In this document: one piece after another, positions 1 through 7,312 of the stretch
How the letters are laid out: every line of letters begins with the position of its first letter
How positions within the stretch are numbered: position 1 is the stretch's first letter
Source: Lachnospiraceae bacterium
GTDB lineage: Bacteria; Bacillota; Clostridia; Lachnospirales; Lachnospiraceae
Reading direction: 5' to 3'
Length of the DNA: 39,126 nucleotides
Assembly (NCBI GenBank): GCA_017469405.1
Contig: JAFUGL010000106.1
Span: 1-39,126, forward strand
Program-made: the position numbers and the translations under genes
Notes under the pieces: generated by a model
What the model was told of the DNA's origin: nothing
Databases searched by the model: none
What the model saw: the letters and a program-made list of their open reading frames with translations, nothing else

Positions 1-269
1 CCAAATAATCCAAACATAATATTTGAAAAAAATCTACCTATAGGACCGCACCACCCAAAATTACTAAGCAACAAAAATACTGTTACCGCAAGATATACAA
101 AAAGATATATCTCATTTCTTCTAGGATCATATTCTTTTTTACTATTTCTGCTACTCGAATTACCTCTGTTTCTATTAGTATTATTTCTGCTATTATTAGC
201 TCTATTACTATTATTTACGGTATTTCTGCGGTTTTGACTGCTACTCCCGTTTCTTCCCGTACTTGCCAT
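1..269 (-). CDS. ftsK: DNA translocase FtsK/SpoIIIE, N-terminal part (cut by window edge)
   Basis: Only the first 89 codons are visible; the gene runs off the left edge. After the ATG there is an Asn/Ser/Arg-rich, low-complexity basic stretch (about residues 1-50). A transmembrane segment follows (about 58-72, around YLAVTVFLLLSNFGWCG), ending in a G-P-I-G...F-G-L-F-G pattern typical of the first membrane segments of FtsK/SpoIIIE. Family role: a membrane-anchored hexameric ATPase that pumps DNA through the division or sporulation septum; its motor domain lies outside the window. AAGGAGAG stands 8 nt before the ATG. The neighbour upstream is a ClpP-like tepA gene, the same arrangement as tepA-spoIIIE in Bacillus, which supports the call. 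Whether it is ftsK or spoIIIE cannot be told from this part. Confidence 0.75.
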   Translation of the reverse strand, partial: MASTGRNGSSSQNRRNTVNNSNRANNSRNNTNRNRGNSSSRNSKKEYDPRRNEIYLFVYLAVTVFLLLSNFGWCGPIGRFFSNIMFGLF

Positions 270-297
270 ATTATTACTCTCCTTATCTATATGTAGC

Positions 298-314
298 GCC
301 ATTTTTAAAATGGC
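298..314. repeat. Short AT-rich inverted repeat between tepA and ftsK
   Basis: GCCATTT and AAATGGC arms form a 7-bp hairpin around a 3-nt loop between the tepA stop codon and the ftsK ribosome binding site. No T-run follows on the minus strand, so it does not look like an intrinsic terminator. It may be an mRNA processing or stability element. Confidence 0.35.
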
Positions 315-317
315 AGC

Positions 318-1058
318 TTAATAGTTCTCATACTGATTCATTTTACTATTTTTCTTCTCATTAATCAAGTCATATAAGCAATTAAGAGCACTATTTATTC
401 CACCAACACGGTCAATTATTCCCTTTTCAACCGCATCAGCTCCAACAAGCATTGTTCCTATATCTTTTGTAAGCTCAGTTGTGTTAAACATAAGAGATTT
501 AAAATCATCCTCACTTATTGAACTGTGATTGGAAGTAAAATCAATAATCCTGTCCTGCATTCGTTCAATATATTCAAAATTCTGCTTGACCCCAAGCACT
601 GTATCATTAAATCTTATAGGATGAACCACCATAGTTGCCGTAGGAACTATATAAGTTACATCTCCTGAAACAGCAAGCGGTACACCTATAGAATGTCCTC
701 CTCCCAACACAAGACAAACCTTCGGTTTGCTAAGCGAAGCTATCATCTCTGCTATGGCAAGTCCGGCTTCCACATCACCACCAACAGTATTTAAAAGCAC
801 CATAAGTCCGTCGATATTTTCGTTATCTTCAACAGCAGCAAGTTGTGGAAGAATATGCTCATACTTACTTGTTTTAGTATTTATTCCCAGATTTTCATGG
901 CCTTCAATCTCACCGATTATATTTAATAGATGTATCTTCTGTCTGTATTTATTGTTTGCAAGTGTTATCTGTCCGTAATCCTCTATAAGCTGTGACCTCT
1001 TTTCACTTATATTTGAGCCGTTTGATTTTTCTACATCATTTCCTTTATCCTGATACAT
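318..1058 (-). CDS. tepA: ClpP-family serine peptidase, TepA-like
   Basis: This 246-residue protein has a ClpP/crotonase-like fold signature. An N-GGDVEAGLAIAEMI segment resembles the ClpP oxyanion-loop region, GGGHSIG holds the candidate nucleophile Ser, and MVVHP holds the candidate catalytic His. The end of the domain reads A-V-E-K-G-I-I-D as in ClpP relatives. TepA proteins are ClpP-like membrane- or export-associated proteases whose genes stand next to spoIIIE/ftsK, as here. The reading frame stays open upstream to about 1196, but the ATG at 1058 is preferred because GGAGGATT lies 5-7 nt before it and the upstream codons form part of a structured leader. Substrate and cleavage activity cannot be judged from sequence. 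Confidence 0.8.
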   Translation of the reverse strand: MYQDKGNDVEKSNGSNISEKRSQLIEDYGQITLANNKYRQKIHLLNIIGEIEGHENLGINTKTSKYEHILPQLAAVEDNENIDGLMVLLNTVGGDVEAGLAIAEMIASLSKPKVCLVLGGGHSIGVPLAVSGDVTYIVPTATMVVHPIRFNDTVLGVKQNFEYIERMQDRIIDFTSNHSSISEDDFKSLMFNTTELTKDIGTMLVGADAVEKGIIDRVGGINSALNCLYDLINEKKNSKMNQYENY

Positions 1059-1130
1059 AAAAAATCCTCCATAATAAAATATAAATTTATTATGCAGGAT
1101 TTTTATATTTTTATTCATTATAAACAATTG

Positions 1131-1178
1131 AAAAAAGACTTTAGTAAAAACTCCCCATAAGTTCATACCAAAGTCTTT
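1131..1178 (-). promoter_or_regulatory. Attenuator-like hairpin in the tepA leader
   Basis: Read on the minus strand, positions 1178-1166 pair with 1146-1134 to give a 13-bp stem with a single G-U pair, directly followed by six T (A on plus, 1131-1136). It lies about 40-85 nt downstream of the predicted tepA start of transcription and about 75 nt before the tepA ATG, so it would stop or modulate transcription before the gene. A second copy of the AAAGACT arm (1179-1185) sits immediately upstream and could compete for pairing. No known riboswitch or T-box sequence is recognisable. Confidence 0.5.
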
Positions 1179-1222
1179 AGTCTTTAAATTGAACACCCCT
1201 AATGTTTCAAATTTATAAGGTA

Positions 1223-1251
1223 ATTATATAGCAAATTTAACAAAATATCCA
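1223..1251 (-). promoter_or_regulatory. Predicted sigma-A promoter of tepA
   Basis: TGGATA (-35, at 1246-1251) and TATAAT (-10, at 1223-1228) are separated by 17 nt on the minus strand. The site lies after the GH94 terminator and before the tepA leader hairpin, so tepA-ftsK can be transcribed independently of pnp-GH94. Confidence 0.55.
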
Positions 1252-1291
1252 GTATTTTTTTTGCAAATTGCATAAAATTGTCATTTTATAC

Positions 1292-1328
1292 AAAAAAACA
1301 TGCCACCGGAAAGCAAATCCGGTGACAT
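1292..1328 (-). terminator. Intrinsic terminator after the GH94 gene
   Basis: An 11-bp stem (1318-1328 with 1300-1310, one G-T pair) with a 7-nt loop is followed on the minus strand by a run of seven T (1292-1298). It lies 15 nt after the stop codon of the phosphorylase gene and closes the pnp-GH94 transcription unit. Confidence 0.85.
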
Positions 1329-1342
1329 ATTTTGTATAAAAA

Positions 1343-3742
1343 TTACATATTTATTATAATATCGTTATTATCAGAAAGTGCATCATACGAAATATAATTT
1401 GTTTCCATACTCTTTCCGTTTAATAATACTTCCTTATATCCGCTCTCACATCCGTTTGGATTGTTTACAGTGATGTGAAGCTTTTTACCTCTGTAGTCCT
1501 TATCCATCTCAAAGCTCTTCCACTCTGAAGGAATAGATGGCGCAAGCTTAATACCATAGAAATCAGGTCTAAGACCAAGTATACCTTCTACACATCCTAC
1601 CATAACTGTAGATGCTGTACCTGTAAGCCAATGTACATGTGAACGTCCTGCAAACGGACTGTCATTACTTTCTGTAAACTGTCCATGGCAATATGGCTCA
1701 AGCTTTCTTATCTCTGCCTTATCATTCATCGCAGCAGGTGAGCTTTCTGTAAAGTATTCAAAAGCTCTGTTACCATGTCCCATAAGGGATTCTGCAAGAA
1801 TTATCCAACCCTGAGTCTGTGAGAATATACCACTGTTTTCCTTAGTACCAGGATTAAACAAAAGCATAAGTGCTCCTTCAAATGCATGGTCAACATATGG
1901 AGGGTCCATAAGCTTAACACCATAAGGAGTATTTAATTTACTATGTACAGATTCAAGAGATTTCTCAGCCTGCTCCTTTGAAGCAAGACCACTTATAACA
2001 CCCCATGACTTAGGATTAAGCCACATAGAAGCTTCCTTATCATTTCTAGATCCGATAACCTGTCCGTCTTCAGTAAAGCCACGAACATATCTGTCCTCAT
2101 CCCAGCACTTATCCTGAAGAATTGTGCCAAGTGCAGTCTGTATATCATCAAGATACTTGATATAATCAGTATCCTTCTTAATTTCAGCAAAGCCCTTAAG
2201 CACTGTCATAGCATAATAAAGCTGCATTGCGACAAAGGTTGACTCACCCTTCTTACCAAGTCTTAAGCAGTCATTCCAGTCTGCATGAAGACCTGCCGGC
2301 ATATTGTGATTGCCAAGTCTGTTCATAGAGAAATCTATAGCTCTCTTAAGATGCTCATAAACAGTTCCTTCACCACCGTTGGCAAATACTATAACCTCAT
2401 CTATAAAGTCAACATTTCCTGTTTCGGCAATGTACTTATAAATTGTAGGGAAGAGCCACAATGCATCATCAGCTCTGTATGCCGGATGTCCTGTTGCTCT
2501 GACATAGGATTCATCATCAGGCGTATCCTCATGTCCGGCATTGTGATCAAACTTAACAAGCGGAAGTCCGCCACCGTTATCAACCTGTGCAGAAAGCATA
2601 AATCTTATCTTTTCAAGAGCCATTTCAGGCGCAAGATGAATTACACCCTGTATATCCTGAACAGTATCTCTGTATCCGTATCCGTTTCTAAGTCCGCAAT
2701 ACGAGAAAGATGCTGCTCTCGACCAGATAAAGGTCATAAAGCACTGATATGCATTCCAGGTATTGATCATAGCATTGAAAGCTTCACTTGGAGTCTTAAC
2801 CTGAAGATGATTAAGCTTGCTATGCCAGTAATCCTTTAACTCGGCAATCTCATCAACAGACTTTTTAGACACATCTTCATATGAAGCCATAATCTCATCT
2901 GCCTCATCATCACTCTTCATACCAAGAATAAATGCAAATTCCTTTGATTCACCTGGCTTTAATGTAAGCTTTGTCTCAAGTGCACCACAGGCATTTAAAT
3001 TATAATTTAACTTGTCACCGCAGCTGCCGTTTTCAATTGCTGCCGGATTAGCATAAGAATGATATCTGCCTAAAAATTCTTCCTTATCTCCGCAATAGCT
3101 TGCGACCTCTGCTCCCACTAGTCCAAACACCCTGTTAACAACCTTGCTGTCATTAACGGCATTTTTCGTTACATTTTCATTTATAACCTGTTTAATTCTG
3201 TTATTAGAAAAATATGTTTTTGTAATAAATAATGTATACTGAAGGTTTACCTGATCCTGCTCGTAGTTATTGTCATTTGTAAATTCACAATAACCAAATA
3301 CGGAAAGTTCTCTATCTTCATTCGAATTATTGGTAAGCTTTACTTTCCATACCTCATGAGTTTTATCAAGAGGTACATAATAAAGCGCCTCTGAATCTAT
3401 ACCACTATAAGAAGCCTTAATGTTGGTATAGCCTGTTCCATGACGGCACTCGCTCTTATATACATCAAGCGGCTTGCCAACCGGCTGCCATGATGCTGAC
3501 CAATAATCCTTACTCTTATTATCTCTTATGTAAATGTATCTTCCCGGCTGATCAAAATTATTAAATACATATCTGATAATTCTGCCGTTTGCACCGGATT
3601 TTACAAAACTGTAACCACCAGCATTGTTGGATATTATAGCACCGTATTCCGGTGAACCAAGATAATTGGCCCAAGGTGCCGGAGTGTCAGGTTTGTCTAT
3701 AACATATTCCTTGTTCGCTTCGTCAAAATATCCAAATCTCAT
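1343..3742 (-). CDS. GH94 inverting beta-glycoside phosphorylase (cellobiose/chitobiose phosphorylase-like)
   Basis: This 799-residue cytoplasmic enzyme matches the length and layout of GH94 (former GT36) phosphorylases. It has an N-terminal beta-sandwich beginning MRFGYFDEANKEYVI...PW.NYLG and an alpha/alpha-barrel with H-A-D-W-N-D-C-L at about 486-493, containing the family's general-acid Asp. The C-terminal R.H..WLTGTAS....G..G.L.P segment is also present. GH94 enzymes cleave beta-linked disaccharides with phosphate, giving a sugar 1-phosphate and saving ATP. I cannot decide by eye between cellobiose, cellobionate and N,N'-diacetylchitobiose; the N-terminal half resembles the chitobiose type about as well as the cellobiose type. 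No signal peptide is seen. GGAGGAT precedes the ATG, and the gene starts only 15 nt after pnp with no terminator or promoter between, so it is probably co-transcribed with pnp. No transporter lies nearby. Confidence 0.85.
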   Translation of the reverse strand: MRFGYFDEANKEYVIDKPDTPAPWANYLGSPEYGAIISNNAGGYSFVKSGANGRIIRYVFNNFDQPGRYIYIRDNKSKDYWSASWQPVGKPLDVYKSECRHGTGYTNIKASYSGIDSEALYYVPLDKTHEVWKVKLTNNSNEDRELSVFGYCEFTNDNNYEQDQVNLQYTLFITKTYFSNNRIKQVINENVTKNAVNDSKVVNRVFGLVGAEVASYCGDKEEFLGRYHSYANPAAIENGSCGDKLNYNLNACGALETKLTLKPGESKEFAFILGMKSDDEADEIMASYEDVSKKSVDEIAELKDYWHSKLNHLQVKTPSEAFNAMINTWNAYQCFMTFIWSRAASFSYCGLRNGYGYRDTVQDIQGVIHLAPEMALEKIRFMLSAQVDNGGGLPLVKFDHNAGHEDTPDDESYVRATGHPAYRADDALWLFPTIYKYIAETGNVDFIDEVIVFANGGEGTVYEHLKRAIDFSMNRLGNHNMPAGLHADWNDCLRLGKKGESTFVAMQLYYAMTVLKGFAEIKKDTDYIKYLDDIQTALGTILQDKCWDEDRYVRGFTEDGQVIGSRNDKEASMWLNPKSWGVISGLASKEQAEKSLESVHSKLNTPYGVKLMDPPYVDHAFEGALMLLFNPGTKENSGIFSQTQGWIILAESLMGHGNRAFEYFTESSPAAMNDKAEIRKLEPYCHGQFTESNDSPFAGRSHVHWLTGTASTVMVGCVEGILGLRPDFYGIKLAPSIPSEWKSFEMDKDYRGKKLHITVNNPNGCESGYKEVLLNGKSMETNYISYDALSDNNDIIINM

Positions 3743-3757
3743 TAAACATCCTCCCGA

Positions 3758-5842
3758 TTATTCAGCATCCTTTAAGCTAAGACTAATCTTGCCCATTCTG
3801 TCGATGTCAAGAACCTTAACTCTTACCTCATCACCGATATTTACTACATCCTCAACCTTTTCAACTCTCTTGTTAGAAAGTTTTGAGATATGGATAAGAC
3901 CATCCTTGTTAGGTGAAAGCTCAACAAATGCACCGAAGTTCATTATTCTTACAACCTTACCCTCATATGTCTTTCCAACCTCGATAGGATCAACAATTGA
4001 ACGGATAATCTTAACTGCCTTATCAATTCCTGCCTGCTCGACACCACATACAGAAACTCTTCCGTCATCATCTATATCAATCTTGACACCTGTTTCTTCA
4101 ATTATAGCATTGATAGTCTTACCACGCTGACCGATAATCTCACCAATCTTCTCCGGATCAACTGTAAGCTGAACAATCTTTGGAGCAAGAGCACTAACTG
4201 TCTCACGAGGAGCTGATATAGCAGGTTTCATACAAGTATCCATGATAAATAATCTTGCCTCACGACATCTTGCGATTGCACCCTCAACGATAGGTCTTGT
4301 AAGACCATGAATCTTGATATCCATCTGAATAGCTGTGATACCCTCGGTAGTACCTGTTACCTTAAAGTCCATATCTCCGAAGAAATCCTCAAGTCCCTGG
4401 ATATCAGTCAAAAGAATATAATCATCATCAGTATCACCTGTTACAAGACCACAGGAAATACCTGCAACCATCTTCTTAATAGGTACACCGGCTGCCATAA
4501 GAGCCATACATGATGAACAGGTTGAACCCATAGAGGTTGAACCGTTTGATTCAAAGGTCTCTGATACGGAACGGATTGCATATGGGAACTCTTCCTCACT
4601 TGGAAGTACAGGAAGAAGTGCTCTTTCTGCAAGTGCACCATGTCCGATTTCACGACGTCCCGGTCCTCTTGATGGTTTAGTCTCACCAACAGAGTATGAA
4701 GGGAAATTATAATGATGCATATATCTCTTAGATACAACATTTTCATCAAGTCCGTCTAACTTCTGTGCCTCTGATAATGGAGCAAGAGTTACAACGTTAC
4801 ATATCTGAGTTTGTCCTCTTGTAAACATAGCTGAACCGTGAACTCTAGGAATAATATCAACTTCAGCTGCAAGAGGTCTGATCTGAGTAATCTCTCTTCC
4901 GTCAGGTCTCTTGTGATCCTTAAGAATCATCTTACGAACTGTCTTCTTCTGATACTGATAAACAGCCTCATCGAGAACTGCAAGCCATTCCTCATTTTCA
5001 GCAAAAGCCTCAGTAAGCTTGTCCTTAATCTGTCTGATATTTTCTTCTCTAACCTGCTTTTCATCAGTAAATACTGCTTCTTCCATCTGGGCAGGTGGAA
5101 CAATCTCTTTAATAGCTGCAAACAATTCTTCCGGAACTGCACAGCTTGTATATTCATGCTTTGCCTTACCACATTCTGCAACTATCTGGTCTATAAATGC
5201 GATAACCTTCTGGTTTAACTCATGAGCAGCATAAATAGCTTCAATCATCTTTGCCTCAGGAATCTCATTTGCACCTGCTTCAATCATGATAACCTTATCT
5301 CTTGTTGATGCAACTGTAAGCTTAAGATCTGACACAAGGTTCTGAGTTGAATTTGGATTAAATATAAACTCGCCATCTATCATACCAACCTGTGTAGTTG
5401 CACATGGACCGTCAAACGGAATATCTGATATAGCTACTGCTATAGCAGAACCAAGCATAGCTGTAAGTTCAGGTGAACACTCAGGATCAACTGACATAAC
5501 CATGTTATTGAGTGTAACATCATTTCTGTAATCCTTTGGGAAAAGAGGTCTCATAGGACGATCAATAACTCTTGATGTAAGGATAGCATTTTCACTTGCC
5601 TTACCTTCTCTTTTATTAAATCCACCCGGGATTTTTCCTACTGCATAAAGTTTCTCTTCATACTCAACTGAAAGTGGGAAGAAATCGATTCCTTCTCTTG
5701 GCTTTTCAGATGCTGTTGCAGTTGATAAAACAACAGTATCGCCATAGTGCATAAGCGCAGCACCATTAGCCTGCTTAGCAACACGTCCGACATCAACGCG
5801 AAGTGTTCTGCCTGCAAGTTCCATTTCAAACTTCTTAAACAT
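3758..5842 (-). CDS. pnp: Polyribonucleotide nucleotidyltransferase (PNPase)
   Basis: This 694-residue protein has the complete PNPase architecture: a first RNase PH-like domain from the N-terminus, a helical linker, and a second, catalytic RNase PH-like domain (about 300-530, with F.RGQTQ and the GDTDDDY segment). A KH domain (about 555-610, with G-Q-R-G loop) and a C-terminal S1 domain (about 620-690) follow. It degrades RNA 3'-to-5' by phosphorolysis, often within an RNA-degradation complex; RNase Y, also coded in this window, is a typical partner in Firmicutes. AAGGAG lies 10 nt before the ATG. It has its own promoter and a hairpin leader. rpsO, often its immediate upstream neighbour in bacteria, is about 26 kb away here. 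Confidence 0.97.
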   Translation of the reverse strand: MFKKFEMELAGRTLRVDVGRVAKQANGAALMHYGDTVVLSTATASEKPREGIDFFPLSVEYEEKLYAVGKIPGGFNKREGKASENAILTSRVIDRPMRPLFPKDYRNDVTLNNMVMSVDPECSPELTAMLGSAIAVAISDIPFDGPCATTQVGMIDGEFIFNPNSTQNLVSDLKLTVASTRDKVIMIEAGANEIPEAKMIEAIYAAHELNQKVIAFIDQIVAECGKAKHEYTSCAVPEELFAAIKEIVPPAQMEEAVFTDEKQVREENIRQIKDKLTEAFAENEEWLAVLDEAVYQYQKKTVRKMILKDHKRPDGREITQIRPLAAEVDIIPRVHGSAMFTRGQTQICNVVTLAPLSEAQKLDGLDENVVSKRYMHHYNFPSYSVGETKPSRGPGRREIGHGALAERALLPVLPSEEEFPYAIRSVSETFESNGSTSMGSTCSSCMALMAAGVPIKKMVAGISCGLVTGDTDDDYILLTDIQGLEDFFGDMDFKVTGTTEGITAIQMDIKIHGLTRPIVEGAIARCREARLFIMDTCMKPAISAPRETVSALAPKIVQLTVDPEKIGEIIGQRGKTINAIIEETGVKIDIDDDGRVSVCGVEQAGIDKAVKIIRSIVDPIEVGKTYEGKVVRIMNFGAFVELSPNKDGLIHISKLSNKRVEKVEDVVNIGDEVRVKVLDIDRMGKISLSLKDAE

Positions 5843-5882
5843 TTGTACTTTTCTCCTTGAAAATATATTTTGAATTAAGACT

Positions 5883-5944
5883 CCGAAACAACTGAAAATG
5901 TCACTTTAAATAAATACCTAAAATACCATTTTCAGAAGTCTCGG
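5883..5944 (-). promoter_or_regulatory. Hairpin in the pnp 5' leader
   Basis: CTGAAAATG/CATTTTCAG arms (9 bp, 5892-5900 with 5927-5935) are extended, after a small internal loop, by CCGA/TCGG (5883-5886 with 5941-5944). The structure starts about 20 nt after the predicted transcription start and ends about 40 nt before the pnp ATG. No T-run follows it, so it is not a terminator. In enterobacteria pnp is autocontrolled through a cleaved leader hairpin; a similar role here is inference from position and structure only. Confidence 0.5.
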
Positions 5945-5968
5945 TTTTGTCTTAATACAATCTAAAAT

Positions 5969-5997
5969 ATTATATCATTCTTATGTGAAATCTTCAA
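5969..5997 (-). promoter_or_regulatory. Predicted sigma-A promoter of pnp
   Basis: TTGAAG (5992-5997) and a perfect TATAAT (5969-5974) are spaced by 17 nt on the minus strand, giving a start near 5962 and a leader of about 120 nt. The same two hexamers and the same spacing are found before the small pilin gene. Confidence 0.75.
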
Positions 5998-6018
5998 GAG
6001 TGGATTTTAATCGAATAT

Positions 6019-6047
6019 GCTTTTAAAATAATAAAAACAGATATAAT
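6019..6047 (+). promoter_or_regulatory. Possible promoter of the plus-strand hypothetical gene
   Basis: A perfect TATAAT at 6042-6047 lies 41 bases before the ATG at 6088. No good -35 hexamer is present at 16-18 nt; the region upstream is T/A-rich (around CTTTTA). It is divergent from the pnp promoter. Confidence 0.4.
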
Positions 6048-6087
6048 TTACTCAATTTTAAATTAATTGGATTAAAGGAAAACTAAA

Positions 6088-6654
6088 ATGAGTAATTCAA
6101 ATTATTTTAATCAGGCATTACACGATATGGTTTTTGAAAATGCATGTGGTGCAGCCATAAAAAGACTTGCCGATAAAAGCTTTCCAATTTCATATATAGT
6201 TAAAGAACTTGATTATCCTATATCGTTTGAACGTGTGCAAAAATATGTCTGGCAGTACTATCTGGACAATAAAACAATAATATACCCTGATAACGAGATA
6301 GACTATACTGAAGAAAATGGAATAATCACAATAAAAAAATCCGGTATAAAAAAGACATTTATAAAAGAACAAGGTCCTTATGGAAAAACCACATTCAGAC
6401 AAATTGTAACAGAAGATAATGATGTATACCTTAATAATCACACTAATTCACCGGACAATAAATATGTTGTTTGCAATTTTGGAGAATTAAAGTATAGTAA
6501 TTTAAATGAATATGAAAGCATGTTGAATAATCTTAACAAAGAAGACCGAACATATATTGCAGATTTACCTTGGCAAAACAAAAAAATCTATCATATATTA
6601 AATGATAGATTGAAATCCATTTACAATTCTTTAAGAGCATCAAATAAAAAATAA
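6088..6654 (+). CDS. Conserved hypothetical protein with a helical, HTH-like N-terminus
   Basis: The product is 188 residues, soluble, with no signal peptide or membrane segment. The first 65 residues are helical, with R-L-A-D-K-S-F-P-I-S-Y-I-V-K-E-L and F-E-R-V-Q-K-Y-V-W-Q-Y-Y pieces that look like a small winged-helix or helix-turn-helix module. The remainder is polar and beta-rich. I have the impression of similar genes in other Lachnospiraceae but cannot name a characterised family. AAAGGAAAA precedes the ATG. It is a lone plus-strand gene between pnp and the pilus operon and ends at a bidirectional terminator. Its function is unknown; a DNA-binding role would be speculation. Confidence 0.75.
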   Translation: MSNSNYFNQALHDMVFENACGAAIKRLADKSFPISYIVKELDYPISFERVQKYVWQYYLDNKTIIYPDNEIDYTEENGIITIKKSGIKKTFIKEQGPYGKTTFRQIVTEDNDVYLNNHTNSPDNKYVVCNFGELKYSNLNEYESMLNNLNKEDRTYIADLPWQNKKIYHILNDRLKSIYNSLRASNKK

Positions 6655-6684
6655 AAAAGCTGTGAACCTAATCACAGCTTTTTT
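6653..6684. terminator. Bidirectional terminator between the hypothetical gene and the pilin operon
   Basis: GCTGTGA/TCACAGC (6659-6665 with 6672-6678) is flanked by six A on one side and six T on the other, so it works as an intrinsic terminator on both strands. It serves the plus-strand gene ending at 6654 and the minus-strand pilin gene ending at 6720. Confidence 0.85.
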
Positions 6685-6719
6685 ATATAAACTATTTTTT
6701 AGTTACCACCACTGCTGCT

Positions 6720-7175
6720 TCAGTCAATTATTACAATTGCAGCTGAACCTGATGGTTTAGAATTATTTTCATCCCAAGATGATCCGTCAAATATGATTGT
6801 CTGACCGTTTTCAGTATATTTTACATAATTAATTGTATATGCGTCATGTGAAACATCATCTGCATCATATGCTGCCTTACAAGCAATTTCAAGATAAGTG
6901 CAACCTTTAGCACCGGTTGGTAAATCAGCAGTTTCTTTAATTGAAGTTACATTAACATCTGCAGGTGCGCCACCCTTAGCATACTGATTTGACATTTCAG
7001 CCTGTGCTGCAGTAAGAGCACTCTTTGCATTAAGAACAATCTGCTGCTGTTTAGCTCTGTCAATATAACCAAGCAATGCAGGTACAAGAATAGCTGCCAA
7101 AATAGCAAGAATAACGATTACTACAATTAATTCAACAAGAGTAAAACCCTTATTATCCTTTCTCATTTTTTTCAT
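6720..7175 (-). CDS. Type IV pilin, probable major subunit
   Basis: The 151-residue prepilin has a short basic leader, a class III cleavage site after Gly10 (KG/FTLVELIVVIVILAILAAI) with Phe+1 and Glu+5, the long hydrophobic N-terminal helix, and a small C-terminal globular domain rich in Ala, Asp and Thr. Such subunits are inserted in the membrane, trimmed and methylated by the prepilin peptidase, then polymerised by PilB/PilC. The strong AAAGGAGGA site, its own consensus promoter, its small size and its place at the end of the operon favour a highly expressed major pilin. It shares the Y-T-E-N-G motif and general layout with the N-terminal part of the next pilin. The TGA stop is followed in frame by codons for Ser-Ser-Ser-Gly-Gly-Asn and TAA, so the C-terminus may have been shortened recently. 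Confidence 0.9.
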   Translation of the reverse strand: MKKMRKDNKGFTLVELIVVIVILAILAAILVPALLGYIDRAKQQQIVLNAKSALTAAQAEMSNQYAKGGAPADVNVTSIKETADLPTGAKGCTYLEIACKAAYDADDVSHDAYTINYVKYTENGQTIIFDGSSWDENNSKPSGSAAIVIID

Positions 7176-7224
7176 AAAATAATCCTCCTTTAAAATTTTT
7201 TTAAGTTCTCTTTTTGATATATTG

Positions 7225-7253
7225 ATTATATCAGATTTTTAAACTCACTTCAA
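7225..7253 (-). promoter_or_regulatory. Predicted sigma-A promoter of the major pilin gene
   Basis: TTGAAG (7248-7253) and TATAAT (7225-7230) are spaced by 17 nt on the minus strand, giving a leader of about 45 nt. The promoter lets the small pilin be expressed above the level of the rest of the pilus operon. Confidence 0.75.
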
Positions 7254-7267
7254 GTTTTCTATTATAT

Positions 7268-7294
7268 TTATCGGCATTTTTTTAAATTAAATTA
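7268..7294 (-). promoter_or_regulatory. CCGATA motif upstream of the major pilin (possible sigma-28-type promoter or operator)
   Basis: GCCGATAA on the minus strand (7268-7275) equals the -10 consensus of flagellar sigma-28 promoters. TAAT stands 15 nt upstream (7291-7294) where TAAA is expected. The same motif occurs in three other gaps of the pilus locus. The surrounding DNA is very AT-rich, so the -35 match is weak evidence. Confidence 0.35.
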
Positions 7295-7312
7295 TAAATA
7301 AATAAAATTATT

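Noticed and set aside
1059-1196. N-terminal extension of tepA starting at GTG 1196 or ATG 1166
   Set aside because: Neither start has a suitably spaced ribosome binding site, the codons overlap a terminator-like hairpin, and the ATG at 1058 has GGAGGA at good spacing.
3666-4130. Plus-strand frame of 154 codons across the pnp-GH94 junction
   Set aside because: It is antisense to two well-supported genes and its product is a low-complexity Ser/Thr/Ile/Leu-rich chain, as expected for a shadow frame.
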